Below are positions 24,258 through 33,852 of a stretch of DNA of 64,000 nucleotides, one piece after another. Each line of letters opens with the position of its first letter. Position 1 is the stretch's first letter. The stretch is taken from NCBI RefSeq assembly GCF_000744185.1, contig NZ_JQLL01000001.1, forward strand, positions 2,075,001-2,139,000. Direction: 5' to 3'. The notes below the pieces were generated by a model. That model was not told the origin of the DNA, made no database searches, and saw nothing but the letters and a program-made list of their open reading frames with translations. The stretch comes from Carnobacterium funditum DSM 5970. GTDB lineage: Bacteria; Bacillota; Bacilli; Lactobacillales; Carnobacteriaceae. Both the position numbers and the translations under genes were made by a program.

Positions 24258-25994
24258 TTGGAAAATAAAGTAAATACAAAAGGATCAATAAAAAAATTTC
24301 TTTCTTTGTTGAATCAACTCAATTGGCCGAAAGGGAGAATGGCACTTGCTTTTTTATTGTCTTTGTTTTCAACGGGTGCCAGTCTAGCCATCCCGCTAGT
24401 TACAAAAGAGCTAGTGGATTCTTTAACAGCAGCATCCTTTAGCTGGCAAACAGGGTTATTTCTATTTGCCGTTTTTGTCGTACAGGGCTTATTGGGTGGA
24501 CTATCGCTCTATTTATTAGCTTATATAGGGGAGACAATCGTTGCAGACTTACGTATTAAATTATGGAATAAAGTTCTTAGGTTACCTGTTTCCTATTATG
24601 ATGACAATGAAACTGGGGAGACGATGAGTCGAATTACGCAAGATACATCACTGTTGAAACAACTTGTTTCAGAGCACCTTGTTTCATTTATCACTGGAAT
24701 GATATCCATTATTGGTGCAGTGGGAATTCTCTTGTATCTAGATTGGAGAATCACACTTCTTATGCTTACTAGCGTACCAATTAGCCTGGCTATCATCTTG
24801 CCGCTCGGTAATATCATGTATAAAATTGCCCGAGCAACACAAACAGAGATGGCAAAATTATCTGGTCACCTAAGTAGAGTGTTAGGTGATATCCGTTTAG
24901 TAAAGGCTTATCAAGCAGAACCCAAAGAAGGTGAGAAAGGAGAGAAAGCTATTCGTTCCTTATTTTCATATGGCTTGAAAGAAGCAAAAGTCCAGTCCAT
25001 TATATCTCCAGTTATGACTCTTGTCATGATGAGTATTGTTGTTGTTATCCTAGGATATGGTGGATCACAAGTATCAAAAGGTCTTTTGAGTGCAGGGACA
25101 CTTGTTGCTATCATATTTTTATTATTCCAGATTATTCTTCCGTTTGCACGGATGACCCAAGTATTTACTGTTTTCCAAAAAGCAGTCGGAGCGACGGAAC
25201 GAATCCAGCAGATTCTTGATATGGACAGTGAAAAAACTGAAGGAATTACAGTTATTTCTGAAGGAGTAGTGCGTTTCGAAGCGGTCGATTTCGCGTATGA
25301 TTCAGGTGTAGAGGTGTTAAAAGATGTTTCGTTCCAAGTACAACCCGGTACTGTTACAGCATTTGTAGGTCCAAGTGGAGGAGGAAAGACAACCCTTTTT
25401 TCACTCTTGGAAAGATTTTATCTACCGACATCTGGAGAAATACTTTTGGGAGAGACACCGATTTGTGACATTGCCCTATCTGATTGGCGAAAGCGAATTG
25501 GTTATGTTTCTCAAGAGAGCCCTTTATTGAGTGGAACGATTATGGATAATATCGTATTTGGACTGAAAAATCGACCTCCAATAGAAGCTGTGCGAAGTGC
25601 AGCACAATCGGCAAATGCGCTTGTATTTATTGAAGAGATGTCGAATGGCTTTGACACACTTGTCGGAGAGCGAGGGATGAAACTTTCTGGGGGTCAGCGC
25701 CAACGGATAGCTATTGCGCGAGCATTGTTAAACAATCCCGAGATTTTGTTGTTAGATGAAGCAACCTCCAATTTGGATAGTGGTTCCGAAGCGCATGTGC
25801 AAGAAGCATTGCAGCGACTGATGGACGGACGGACGACGTTAATCATTGCCCATCGGCTATCAACGATTGTTGAAGCGGATCAACTCATTTTTTTAGAAAT
25901 GGGGCGTATTACTGGAATTGGCACCCATCAGGAGTTAATCGATTTCCATCCGTTATACCGAGAATTCGCACAAGGACAAGGGTTACTATCCTAG
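24258..25994 (+). CDS. ABC exporter half-transporter (BmrA/LmrA-like)
   Basis: Predicted homodimeric drug or lipid exporter of 578 residues: six membrane helices (about 25-310) and an ATPase domain with Walker A GPSGGGKTT, signature LSGGQRQR, Walker B LLLDEATSNLD and H-loop IIAHRLST, all canonical. Unlike the pair at 14-17.5 kb, every catalytic residue is present, so it can work alone. It starts at TTG 24258 behind AAAGAAGGGG. It is a single gene with its own terminator. The substrate is not deducible. Confidence 0.88.
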   Translation: MENKVNTKGSIKKFLSLLNQLNWPKGRMALAFLLSLFSTGASLAIPLVTKELVDSLTAASFSWQTGLFLFAVFVVQGLLGGLSLYLLAYIGETIVADLRIKLWNKVLRLPVSYYDDNETGETMSRITQDTSLLKQLVSEHLVSFITGMISIIGAVGILLYLDWRITLLMLTSVPISLAIILPLGNIMYKIARATQTEMAKLSGHLSRVLGDIRLVKAYQAEPKEGEKGEKAIRSLFSYGLKEAKVQSIISPVMTLVMMSIVVVILGYGGSQVSKGLLSAGTLVAIIFLLFQIILPFARMTQVFTVFQKAVGATERIQQILDMDSEKTEGITVISEGVVRFEAVDFAYDSGVEVLKDVSFQVQPGTVTAFVGPSGGGKTTLFSLLERFYLPTSGEILLGETPICDIALSDWRKRIGYVSQESPLLSGTIMDNIVFGLKNRPPIEAVRSAAQSANALVFIEEMSNGFDTLVGERGMKLSGGQRQRIAIARALLNNPEILLLDEATSNLDSGSEAHVQEALQRLMDGRTTLIIAHRLSTIVEADQLIFLEMGRITGIGTHQELIDFHPLYREFAQGQGLLS

Positions 25995-26027
25995 ATTCAC
26001 TCTCTCACATTTAAAAAGCACACAAAA

Positions 26028-26078
26028 AACACGCCTAAACGAATGGGTTTATATACTAGTTTAGGTGTGTTCTTTTTA
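26028..26078 (+). terminator. Terminator after the BmrA-like gene
   Basis: AACACGCCTAAAC (26028-26040) pairs with GTTTAGGTGTGTT (26059-26071), one G-U pair, followed by CTTTTT. Confidence 0.85.
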
Positions 26079-26141
26079 TCTTTTGATTCAGCTTCTTTAT
26101 ATATGCGATTTTTTGTTTTAGCGCATGCCATAAAAATTTCA

Positions 26142-27107
26142 TTAAAAATACTGAGCAATTTCAACTGGGTCTCGAGTGGTATCTAAAGCGACCATTAATT
26201 TAATGCGAGCTTTAGGACCGGTCAACCCATTGGTGAAGATAACTCCAGCTTCATGTAGTTGTTTTCCACCACCCAAATAGTCGTATACATCTTGCGCGAT
26301 TCCATTAAATGAACGGGAAACTAAAACCACGGGAATCTTTTTATCTAATAATCGATGCAACGAAGGTAAGACAGCAGGTGGCAAATTACCCGCACCTAGA
26401 GCCTCGATGACTAGCCCATCGGTTTCAGGTTTGTTTAAAGCTTCAAAAAGGGTACCGTCCATTCCAGCATAAGCTTTTAATACATACACATTTTTATCAA
26501 CAGAAGAAATGGTGAATTTTTCTTCTGTAATGAGTTTTTGGAAAAATAAGACTTCATTTTTAGAAATCAAACCAATTGGTCCAAAAGTAGGTGTTTGAAA
26601 GGTAGCAACATTTGAAGTATGTGTCTTAGTCACATAACGAGCGGTATGAATCTCATCATTCATAACGACTAAAACACCTTTATTTTGAGCTTCATCGGAT
26701 AAAGCTACCCAAACAGCACTTTGGAAGTTGTATAATCCATCTGAACCAATTTCATTACTTGAACGCATGGCACCGGTAAGAACAATAGGCAAAGCGTGAC
26801 TCAAGGTTAAATCTAAAAAATAAGCTGTTTCTTCTAAAGTATCTGTTCCGTGAGTAATAACAAAACCATCAGCTTCATGCAAAAGAATAGCCTGTTCGAT
26901 TCGATTTTTTAAAGCCAGCATTTCTTTAGGAGTGATATGAGGAGAAGGCAGTTGAAAAAAATCCTCTACAATCAAGTTGGCTTCTTTATCAAATAAATGG
27001 CTGTGTTTTTGTAATGGATTTTCTGTATTTGGATGAACTTTACCAGTAGTTTGGTCTTCACTCATAGCGATGGTTCCGCCTGTATGTAAAACTAAAATAG
27101 TTTTCAA
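26142..27107 (-). CDS. ansA: L-asparaginase (type I/II family)
   Basis: Hydrolyses asparagine to aspartate and ammonia. The 321 residues carry both catalytic threonine motifs: TGGTIAM near the N-terminus (Thr12) and THGTDTLEET (about residues 88-97) with the neighbouring Asp; a conserved Lys of the family lies in LTGAMR-adjacent sequence further on. I chose TTG 27107 because GGAGGAAAATCTA precedes it and the family begins MKTILVLHTGG; the longer frame to 27236 has no such support. There is no signal peptide, so it is the cytoplasmic type. An MBL-fold gene ends 73 bases upstream. Confidence 0.9.
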   Translation of the reverse strand: MKTILVLHTGGTIAMSEDQTTGKVHPNTENPLQKHSHLFDKEANLIVEDFFQLPSPHITPKEMLALKNRIEQAILLHEADGFVITHGTDTLEETAYFLDLTLSHALPIVLTGAMRSSNEIGSDGLYNFQSAVWVALSDEAQNKGVLVVMNDEIHTARYVTKTHTSNVATFQTPTFGPIGLISKNEVLFFQKLITEEKFTISSVDKNVYVLKAYAGMDGTLFEALNKPETDGLVIEALGAGNLPPAVLPSLHRLLDKKIPVVLVSRSFNGIAQDVYDYLGGGKQLHEAGVIFTNGLTGPKARIKLMVALDTTRDPVEIAQYF

Positions 27108-27127
27108 ATAGATTTTCCTCCTTGTGT

Positions 27128-27168
27128 AAAAAAATAAAAAAGTGGTTCTTTGTTTCAGTACCCACTTT
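27128..27168 (-). terminator. Terminator after the MBL-fold gene
   Basis: On the minus strand AAAGTGG / CCACTTT with a 16-base loop is followed by T-rich sequence. Confidence 0.55.
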
Positions 27169-27180
27169 TCGTTTAAAGAA

Positions 27181-27798
27181 TTAATTGAAAAAGGGATTGG
27201 ATAGTTTTTCTTGTCCAATAGTCGATTTCTCACCATGACCTGGATAAATTAGCATCTTATCGGCTAATGTAAAGAGTTGTTCTTTAATACCCTTTAATAA
27301 ATCTTTTGAGTTACTAAAGGGCAGATCAGAACGGCCCACACCATTTTTAAATAACGCATCACCAGTGATAACAAAATCAGAAAAAATAAAGCTAACTCCA
27401 CCAGGAGAATGACCAGGAGTAGGGACAACACGAAGTTCGATTCCATCAAAATTGTAATCTTCCATCGTTTCGAACTCATATTCAGCTGGTTGAGCAATAA
27501 TAGGTTTTAAGAGCGATTGCGAAAGGTTAAGTGTAGGGTTCATTGGCCAGTCTTTTTCTAGTGGACTAACATAAACCGGAATATTATAGGTTGTACGAGT
27601 CTCTTCTAATGCCCCAATGTGATCGTAATGGCAATGAGTTAATAAGATAGCGACAGGCATTACTTGTAACTCTTCGATAGCGTTCATGATTTTTGAAAAG
27701 TCAGCTCCCGGATCAACAATTAAAGCCGTCTTATCTTGGTAAATAACATAGCAATTCTCTGCTATTGTTCCAGTGACAATTTGTTTTATTTTAGTCAT
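27181..27798 (-). CDS. MBL-fold metallo-hydrolase (glyoxalase II-like, YqgX type)
   Basis: Binuclear-metal hydrolase of 205 residues. The metal ligands are in THCHYDH (about residues 56-62), PTPGHSPG, the Asp of ITGDALF and the final PGHGEKS. The short length, without the C-terminal substrate domain of true glyoxalase II, fits the YqgX/YcbL group found in most Firmicutes. The ATG at 27798 follows GAGAGGAAC; an upstream frame to 27858 lacks a site. Its role may be hydroxyacylglutathione-like or other thioester hydrolysis; the natural substrate is unknown. Confidence 0.87.
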   Translation of the reverse strand: MTKIKQIVTGTIAENCYVIYQDKTALIVDPGADFSKIMNAIEELQVMPVAILLTHCHYDHIGALEETRTTYNIPVYVSPLEKDWPMNPTLNLSQSLLKPIIAQPAEYEFETMEDYNFDGIELRVVPTPGHSPGGVSFIFSDFVITGDALFKNGVGRSDLPFSNSKDLLKGIKEQLFTLADKMLIYPGHGEKSTIGQEKLSNPFFN

Positions 27799-27920
27799 AA
27801 TAAAAGTTCCTCTCATTTTCTGTTTAGGACAAGTATACTCGAAAAAGAAAAAAAGCAACAGTTCAAGAACTAGTTAAATAGAAGAATAGTAGAGATTTTT
27901 TTTAATTTCACCTAAATAAA

Positions 27921-28112
27921 TGCTATAATTTAACTGATGAGAAAAAGAGTTATCTGATGAAATAAACGATTACTAGTTAGTTTCATAGCCCATTCGTTAG
28001 CGAATAAGTGGGTTAAAAATTGTGAGAGACTGCTAAGTTCGTTGCGAAAAAGCTATATTAAAACAGAAATCCTGTTATACTAATAAAAATAAAACAAATG
28101 AGTGAGGTTATT
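27921..28112 (+). promoter_or_regulatory. dbpA promoter and long structured 5' leader
   Basis: TGCTATAAT (27921-27929) is an extended -10 element. It implies a leader of about 175 bases before the helicase start, unusually long for this window. The leader contains AGCCCA-TTCG / CGAA-TGGGTT (27987-28014), a stem with one bulge. No T-run follows, so it is not a terminator. Confidence 0.5.
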
Positions 28113-29567
28113 ATGAAAAGAAATATGTTTGAAGAATTTAATATTGCACAAGAACTTATCGAGGCGTTAGAAAGTTTACGTTACTATAAGCCTACTGCTG
28201 TTCAAAAAGAAGTGTTACCCTTAGCATTAGCCAAAAAAGATGTGATTGTTGAGTCACAAACGGGTAGTGGAAAAACAGTGAGTTACGGTCTTCCATTATG
28301 TGAAAATGTCATTTGGGAAGAAAATCATCCACAAGCCTTAGTCTTAGTACCAACTAGAGAACTTGCTTTGCAAGTAAAAGAAGACATCACCAATATTGGG
28401 CGTTTAAAACGCATAAAGGCTACTGCTGTTTTTGGGAAATCCTCTTTTGAAACCCAAAAATCAGAATTAAAACAAAAAAGTCACATCGTAGTCGGAACAC
28501 CTGGACGAGTACTCGATCATTTACAAAAAGGAACATTTAAAGTGGATAAGCTACGGTACTTGGTCATTGACGAAGCCGATGAAATGTTAAATATGGGCTT
28601 TATTGATCAAATGGCTGCCATTATTGAATTCCTACCAGAAGAACGTCAAACACTATTGTTTTCAGCTACAATGCCAGCAGAAGTTGAACGATTAGCTAGT
28701 TTTTATATGAAAGCCGATAAAGTATCCGTTAAGATTGAAGCAACAGAACAATCTAAGCCTAAAATTGTTCAATCTTATTTAAAAGTTGAGCCGGATAAGA
28801 AACCAGAGCAGCTGTTGGATTTACTCATTGTTGAAAATCCAGATAGCTGTATGATTTTTTGTAATACACAAGAAGCCGTTAATCAATTGTATGTCTTCTT
28901 GAATAAAGCTGGATTAACCATTGATAAAATTCACGGTGGAATGGTGCAAGAAGATCGTTTCAGTGTGATGGATGATTTTAGAAAAGGAAAATTCCGTTAT
29001 TTGGTAGCGACTGATGTAGCAGCTCGCGGCATTGATATCGATAACGTGACACACGTCATCAACTATGATGTGCCTGTAGAAAAAGAGAGTTTTATTCATC
29101 GGACAGGAAGAACCGGTCGTGCTGGGAAAACAGGCACAGCTTTAACGTTGGTTACCCCTAAAGAAAGACCTTGGTGGCAAGAAGTAAGAGCTTACGCACA
29201 ACAAGAAATCACTGAAATTAGCGCTCCAAATAGTCGCTTTGTTCAATCGCATAAATCAGCATTTGAAAAGAAAATGCAAGAACGGTTGATTGTTAAAACA
29301 GCTCGAAACAAAGAGTTGAACCGAGGTATAACGAAAATTTATTTTAATGGCGGCAAAAAGAAAAAATTAAGAGCTGTTGATTTTGTTGGAACGTTAACAA
29401 ATATTCCAGGAATTAAAGCCGATGATATTGGGATCATTACGATTCAAGAAAACGTCACATACGTAGAAGTATTAAATGGTAAAGGTCCAAGAGTGATTGA
29501 AGAGATGAAAGAAAGAACCGTTAAAGGGAAGCAATTAAAAGTCCACAAAGCAAATGCAAACAAATAA
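28113..29567 (+). CDS. dbpA: DEAD-box RNA helicase DbpA/YxiN
   Basis: ATP-dependent RNA helicase acting in 50S ribosome assembly. The 484 residues hold all helicase motifs in order: Q-motif region YKPTAVQ, motif [17 protein letters not shown], motif [10 protein letters not shown] (DEAD), motif III SAT, then [19 protein letters not shown] and [10 protein letters not shown]. The C-terminal ~75 residues (from about 405) form the DbpA RNA-binding domain ([17 protein letters not shown], then [12 protein letters not shown]) that recognises 23S rRNA hairpin 92. The start is ATG 28113 behind GTGAGG. Terminator at 29574. Confidence 0.93.
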   Translation: MKRNMFEEFNIAQELIEALESLRYYKPTAVQKEVLPLALAKKDVIVESQTGSGKTVSYGLPLCENVIWEENHPQALVLVPTRELALQVKEDITNIGRLKRIKATAVFGKSSFETQKSELKQKSHIVVGTPGRVLDHLQKGTFKVDKLRYLVIDEADEMLNMGFIDQMAAIIEFLPEERQTLLFSATMPAEVERLASFYMKADKVSVKIEATEQSKPKIVQSYLKVEPDKKPEQLLDLLIVENPDSCMIFCNTQEAVNQLYVFLNKAGLTIDKIHGGMVQEDRFSVMDDFRKGKFRYLVATDVAARGIDIDNVTHVINYDVPVEKESFIHRTGRTGRAGKTGTALTLVTPKERPWWQEVRAYAQQEITEISAPNSRFVQSHKSAFEKKMQERLIVKTARNKELNRGITKIYFNGGKKKKLRAVDFVGTLTNIPGIKADDIGIITIQENVTYVEVLNGKGPRVIEEMKERTVKGKQLKVHKANANK

Positions 29568-29573
29568 AAAAAC

Positions 29574-29617
29574 AGATCGCAGCCAAACTAAGAATAGTTG
29601 GCTGTGGTCTATTTTTT
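29574..29617. terminator. Bidirectional terminator between dbpA and the ABC-F gene
   Basis: AGATCGCAGCCAAACT (29574-29589) pairs with AGTTGGCTGTGGTCT (29596-29610) with G-U and one mismatch, then ATTTTTT. An A-run lies on the other side. Confidence 0.83.
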
Positions 29618-29625
29618 ATCACGAA

Positions 29626-31254
29626 TTATTTAGCATAAAGCTCTTTGATTTGTTCTTGAACCGTTTTGTTCTCTAAGAATTGTTCATAAGTGGTTTCTGC
29701 ACGGTCAACAACACCATTTGGAGTGATTTCGATAATACGATTTGCAATCGTTTGAACGAATTGGTAGTCATGTGATGCGAATAACATAGCGCCTTTAAAT
29801 GTCATTAAACCATCATTTAAAGCTGTGATAGACTCTAAATCTAAATGGTTTGTTGGGTCATCTAAAACCAACACATTTGCTTTACTTAACATCATTTTTG
29901 ATAACATACAACGAACTTTTTCGCCTCCGGAAAGAACGCCGATTTTTTTCATAACATCTTCACCAGAGAAAAGCATACGTCCTAAGAAACTACGTAAGAA
30001 AGTATTGTCACTTTCTTCTGCTGAAGCAAATTGGCGTAACCAATCTACAATAGTCATATCAGTCTGTTCAAATTCTGAAGTTGTGTCTTTAGGCAAGTAG
30101 GTTTGAGAAGTTGTCACACCCCATTTAAATGTTCCTGAATCAGGTTCCATTTCACCCATGATAATTTTAAAAAGAACCGTAATAGCAGCTTCATTCATAC
30201 TGCTAAAAGCAACTTTATCATCTTTATTTAAAGCAAAAGTAATATTGCTTAATATTTTTTTGCCATCGATGGTTTTTGAGATATTTTCAACACGAATTAA
30301 ATCATTCCCGATTTCTCTATCTGGAGAAAAGCCGACAAATGGGTAACGACGTGAAGAAGGTTGGATATCATCTAATGTGATTTTTTCCAATGTTTTTTTA
30401 CGTGAAGTCGCTTGTTTAGATTTAGAGGCATTAGCACTAAATCGTGCGATAAAGTCTTGCAATTCTTTAATTTGATCTTCTTTTTTAGCATTAGCATCAC
30501 CAGCTAATTTACTAGCTAGTTGACTTGATTCTAACCAGAAGTCATAGTTTCCAACATAAACTTTGATTTTACCAAAGTCAACATCAGCCATATGAGTACA
30601 AACTTTATTTAAGAAATGACGGTCATGGGAAACCACAATAACGGTATTAGGGAAGTTGATTAAAAATTCCTCTAACCATTCAATGGATAATTTGTCTAAA
30701 CCATTGGTAGGCTCATCAAGTAAAAGAACATCTGGTTTGCCAAATAGTGCTTGAGCTAAAAGAACTTTAACTTTTTGTCCTCCTGATAGTTCACTCATTT
30801 TAGTGTCATGTAGATTTTCTAAAATGCCTAAACCTTGAAGTAAAACAGCAGCTTGAGGTTCAGCTTCCCAACCATCTAATTCTGCAAATTCACCTTCTAA
30901 TTCAGCAGCACGAATGCCATCTTCATCTGTGAAATCTTCTTTCATGTAGACAGTGTCTTTTTCTTTCATAATTTCATACAAACGATCGTGTCCCATAATA
31001 ACCGTTTCTAAAACGGTGTATTCTTCAAAACCGTAATGATCTTGTTTTAAAGTAGTTAAACGTTCGTCAGGGCCAAGTGCGATATTTCCAGTTGAAGGTG
31101 CAATTTCACCAGATAAAATTTTTAAAAACGTCGATTTTCCTGCTCCATTTGCACCAATTAAGCCATAGCAGTTACCGGGGATGAACTTAATATTAACTTC
31201 ATCAAATAATTTTCGGTCAGAAAATTCTAAACTAACATTAGATACTGTAATCAT
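29626..31254 (-). CDS. ABC-F family ATPase (YkpA/YbiT-like)
   Basis: Soluble tandem ATPase of the ABC-F family, which works on the ribosome E site; 542 residues, without membrane segments. Domain 1 is canonical: Walker A GANGAGKST, signature LSGGQKVK, Walker B LLLDEPTNGLD. A linker of charged helices (about 240-290) follows. Domain 2 has a poor Walker A (FSSMNEAAITVLF, no GxxGxGK), signature LSGGEKVR and Walker B LVLDDPTNHLD with Asp for Glu. YkpA/YbiT members are the nearest by length. AGAGGT precedes the ATG. It is probably a translation factor, with resistance not excluded. Confidence 0.88.
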   Translation of the reverse strand: MITVSNVSLEFSDRKLFDEVNIKFIPGNCYGLIGANGAGKSTFLKILSGEIAPSTGNIALGPDERLTTLKQDHYGFEEYTVLETVIMGHDRLYEIMKEKDTVYMKEDFTDEDGIRAAELEGEFAELDGWEAEPQAAVLLQGLGILENLHDTKMSELSGGQKVKVLLAQALFGKPDVLLLDEPTNGLDKLSIEWLEEFLINFPNTVIVVSHDRHFLNKVCTHMADVDFGKIKVYVGNYDFWLESSQLASKLAGDANAKKEDQIKELQDFIARFSANASKSKQATSRKKTLEKITLDDIQPSSRRYPFVGFSPDREIGNDLIRVENISKTIDGKKILSNITFALNKDDKVAFSSMNEAAITVLFKIIMGEMEPDSGTFKWGVTTSQTYLPKDTTSEFEQTDMTIVDWLRQFASAEESDNTFLRSFLGRMLFSGEDVMKKIGVLSGGEKVRCMLSKMMLSKANVLVLDDPTNHLDLESITALNDGLMTFKGAMLFASHDYQFVQTIANRIIEITPNGVVDRAETTYEQFLENKTVQEQIKELYAK

Positions 31255-31352
31255 TTAATTTACTTACCTCTATTCTATAGTATATCCAAACCATTTTAAC
31301 ATGGATACACATCGAAATCTATGCTAAAAAAGGTATTTCCAATATTTTAACA

Positions 31353-31384
31353 AAAGCTTATAGAAGTTTGTGTTCTACAAGCTT
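31353..31384 (-). terminator. Terminator downstream of a broken small gene
   Basis: On the minus strand AAGCTTGTAGAA / TTCTATAAGCTT (one mismatch) is followed by a short T-rich tail, 12 bases after the stop at 31397. Confidence 0.5.
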
Positions 31385-31396
31385 AAAATTTAATTT

Positions 31397-31603
31397 TTAA
31401 AGTAGAAAAGATAGAGGTACTGTGGTAAGCAACAATCTTCTTTTATCGGGATTATCCATGCAACCAACACTGTGCATGAAATCAGGAGTATCGAATTTTT
31501 TATTCGTATCATTCCAACTAATAGTTACTCTGTCAGCCATTGGATTTTTCAAATTGCTATCTTTATTGTGTTTGATTGGTTTATTTCACTCACTCATTTC
31601 CAT
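31397..31603 (-). pseudogene. Small interrupted reading frame
   Basis: From ATG 31603, with AGGAG five bases ahead, the minus strand reads MEMSE, then an in-frame TGA (31586-31588), then 62 more codons to TAA at 31397. The later part looks protein-like (NPMADRVTISWNDTNKK, then DTPDFMHSVGCMDNPDKRR) and a terminator hairpin follows. The family is not recognised. It starts 38 bases after the unknown gene at 31642 and would be its operon partner. A single-base change at the TGA (TGG, Trp) would restore it; a sequencing error is possible. Confidence 0.4.
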
Positions 31604-31641
31604 CAATCTCCTAAAGACAAAAGAGCATAAAAATTAGAACG

Positions 31642-32682
31642 TTATCGCTTAACTTCAGTAAACAAGTACAAGATTAGTTTATCTTTATATAAGACATGCA
31701 ATTGATTGCGGTAATTACGTGTTCGACTATAAATGCGCCATTTTTTCACAGCGGATGCTGTTAGGGACAATAAGTTAATACTGTTTAAGGATACATTTAG
31801 TAAAGAGTGGGCTTCGCTGATGATTAAGTCATCCAGCGAGTCCAGCTCCGTTTTCATTTCGGATTCTACTTTGGTTAGGACCTGGATATTTTTAGAACGA
31901 TAAAGAGGATCTTTTTTTAATGTCCCCTTATCCATCTCGAAAGCAAATAATAACCCACTATCCATAGAAGGTTGATTAAGTGATAAAGGGAGTGGGAGTT
32001 CCTGAATAAGACTGGAATTACTTGCTTCAATCAAGTACATAGGTTCATCTTTTACTAGCTGCAGTAAACCTTTTTTCTCGTTGAAACTTAAAAAATAGCT
32101 ATCCGTTTGATTGGCTTTACCATACTGAATTAAATCATGCTTTTTCCATTCTGTTTTGAGAGTGTAACGAGTACTCAGTTGAAGTAATCTAGGTGTCAGC
32201 TGAGTGATAGGCTCGTTAAATAGATAATAAGAAGAAACTAAGTACTCTAATAAGCCATTATCGCCAGCAGCTAAAGCCATTCGCCCATTTGTTGACAGAT
32301 CAATTTGGAAAATTGGGATAGAAGAAATGCGCTCTTTCTTGGCCTCTTTAGAGATTAAAGAATAACGATAAAATCCAGAGGCATCAGAATAATATAAAAC
32401 GTGATCAAAAATAGCACTATCATAAATGGGTTCTGAAAATGAAATAGACTTTTCTTTAAAAGGTTCTAAAGCTTCAATTTGAATGGTTAATTGTTCTGTA
32501 GGTTGAGGTTCAAAGTATATCATTCGGTCTACAAAAGCTAAATAGTTCATCCATTTATTCCAATCATAAATAACTAACTCATTTGTTGTTAGCCAAAGAT
32601 AGAATTTACCACTGTAAAGTTGGAAATCTTGGAAGGTTCCATTAATTGTAATTTTAGTTGTTAATACATGTTCGAAATCCAT
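31642..32682 (-). CDS. Protein of unknown function
   Basis: 346 residues, not recognised. The sequence alternates short beta-strand-like stretches (ITINGTFQDFQLYSGKFYLW, ELVIYDWNKWMNYLAFVDRM) and ends in a helix-rich, basic region (WRIYSRTRNYRNQLHVLYKD). It has no signal peptide, membrane helix or catalytic motif that I can name. The strand pattern suggests a beta-propeller-like fold, but this is a guess. Start ATG 32682 behind AGAGGG. It lies between a broken small gene downstream and a divergent dehydrogenase. Confidence 0.7.
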   Translation of the reverse strand: MDFEHVLTTKITINGTFQDFQLYSGKFYLWLTTNELVIYDWNKWMNYLAFVDRMIYFEPQPTEQLTIQIEALEPFKEKSISFSEPIYDSAIFDHVLYYSDASGFYRYSLISKEAKKERISSIPIFQIDLSTNGRMALAAGDNGLLEYLVSSYYLFNEPITQLTPRLLQLSTRYTLKTEWKKHDLIQYGKANQTDSYFLSFNEKKGLLQLVKDEPMYLIEASNSSLIQELPLPLSLNQPSMDSGLLFAFEMDKGTLKKDPLYRSKNIQVLTKVESEMKTELDSLDDLIISEAHSLLNVSLNSINLLSLTASAVKKWRIYSRTRNYRNQLHVLYKDKLILYLFTEVKR

Positions 32683-32848
32683 TTCAATCCCTCTTTCGTA
32701 ACGAGTCTTTCTTTTATCCATTGTATCATTTTTCTATCAATTTGCGGAACAAGCATGGAAAAAATTACGAAATAGTTTAGTAGGGTTGGCTATTTTAGTA
32801 CAAAGTGAGACAATAAGAACAAATAAAAAATTGGAGGCTGATAAAACG

Positions 32849-33811
32849 ATGAAAAAAGCAATTTGGCTAGCATATGAAACGACAAAAGATCAATTGGAAG
32901 CAATAAGAGAAATAGCGCCTAACTATGAATTAATCAAAGCGTGGGATGAAAAAAGTGTGACGGACTTTCCGTTAGACAACATTGAAATTATTTATGGTTG
33001 GAAAGGTCAGAAAAGCAAAGAATTACTCGGAAATAAAAACAGCAACTTAAAATGGATTCAAGGTCAAGCTGCGGGAGTAGATTTTTTAGATTTAGATAGC
33101 TTAAAGAAAAATAAGATTATCTTAACGAATGGTAGTGGGATTCATAGTATTCCTATTGCGGAATCGGTATTCGGTATGCTTTTAACCTATACAAGAGGGA
33201 TAAAAGAAGCCATTAAAAATCAGAGGACAAATACTTGGAATCAAACTAAAAGTCTGATAGAGATACATGGCAAAACAATAATGATTGTCGGAACAGGAAA
33301 AATTGGCAAAGAAATTGGCCGATTGGCAAAGGCTTTTAATATGAAAACAATCGGGATAAACAGCAACGGACGTAAAGTCGAGTTCATGGATGAAACATAT
33401 GCTCAAGAAGCGCTAAAGGAACAAGTATCACAAGCAGACATAGTTGTAAATATTTTACCATTAACTCAAAAAACGATTCATTTTTTCAACGATGACTTGT
33501 TTCACTCATTTAAGGATAAAACACTTTTTTTGAATGTTGGGCGCGGTCCATCAGTAGATATTTCGAGTTTAATTAGAGCTTTAGATAGCGGAAAAGTCGC
33601 TTTTGCAGGGTTGGATGTTTTTGAACAAGAACCGTTAGCAGCAGAAAGTCCGTTGTGGAATCGTGAAGATGTACTGATTACTTCTCATATATCTGGGATT
33701 GCAGAAAATTTCAAAAAACGATTGTTTGCTATTTTTGAAAAAAATCTACGTACTTATGTTGCGAATGAACCCTTAACTGAAAATGTTGTTGATTACGAAA
33801 AAAACTATTAA
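32849..33811 (+). CDS. D-isomer-specific 2-hydroxyacid dehydrogenase family protein
   Basis: NAD(P)-dependent reduction of a 2-oxoacid to a D-2-hydroxyacid, or the reverse. The 320 residues contain the nucleotide motif IVGTGKIGKEIG, the loop NILPLTQKTIHFF, NVGRGPSVD (the catalytic Arg region is in this family's FLNVGRG), a Glu in DVFEQEPL and the catalytic His in LITSHISG. IQGQAAGVDFLDL fits the substrate loop. Start ATG 32849 behind TTGGAGG. It is a single gene with its own terminator. Substrate specificity cannot be assigned; the group includes phosphoglycerate dehydrogenase-like and lactate-type enzymes. Confidence 0.87.
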   Translation: MKKAIWLAYETTKDQLEAIREIAPNYELIKAWDEKSVTDFPLDNIEIIYGWKGQKSKELLGNKNSNLKWIQGQAAGVDFLDLDSLKKNKIILTNGSGIHSIPIAESVFGMLLTYTRGIKEAIKNQRTNTWNQTKSLIEIHGKTIMIVGTGKIGKEIGRLAKAFNMKTIGINSNGRKVEFMDETYAQEALKEQVSQADIVVNILPLTQKTIHFFNDDLFHSFKDKTLFLNVGRGPSVDISSLIRALDSGKVAFAGLDVFEQEPLAAESPLWNREDVLITSHISGIAENFKKRLFAIFEKNLRTYVANEPLTENVVDYEKNY

Positions 33812-33823
33812 AAAATAAAAAAA

Positions 33824-33852
33824 GGGTGCGCTTTTTGCGCATCCTAATTTTT
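33824..33852 (+). terminator. Terminator after the 2-hydroxyacid dehydrogenase
   Basis: GGGTGCGC, TTTTT, GCGCATCC (one G-U pair), with A-run before and T7 shortly after. The rest of the gap to 34095 shows nothing recognisable. Confidence 0.85.

Noticed and set aside
31422-31637. A 71-residue hydrophobic plus-strand frame with GTG start
   Set aside because: It is antisense to the better-supported minus-strand frame (31397-31603), which has a ribosome binding site and terminator. A weak site (GAGG) precedes the GTG, so a real small membrane peptide cannot be fully excluded.
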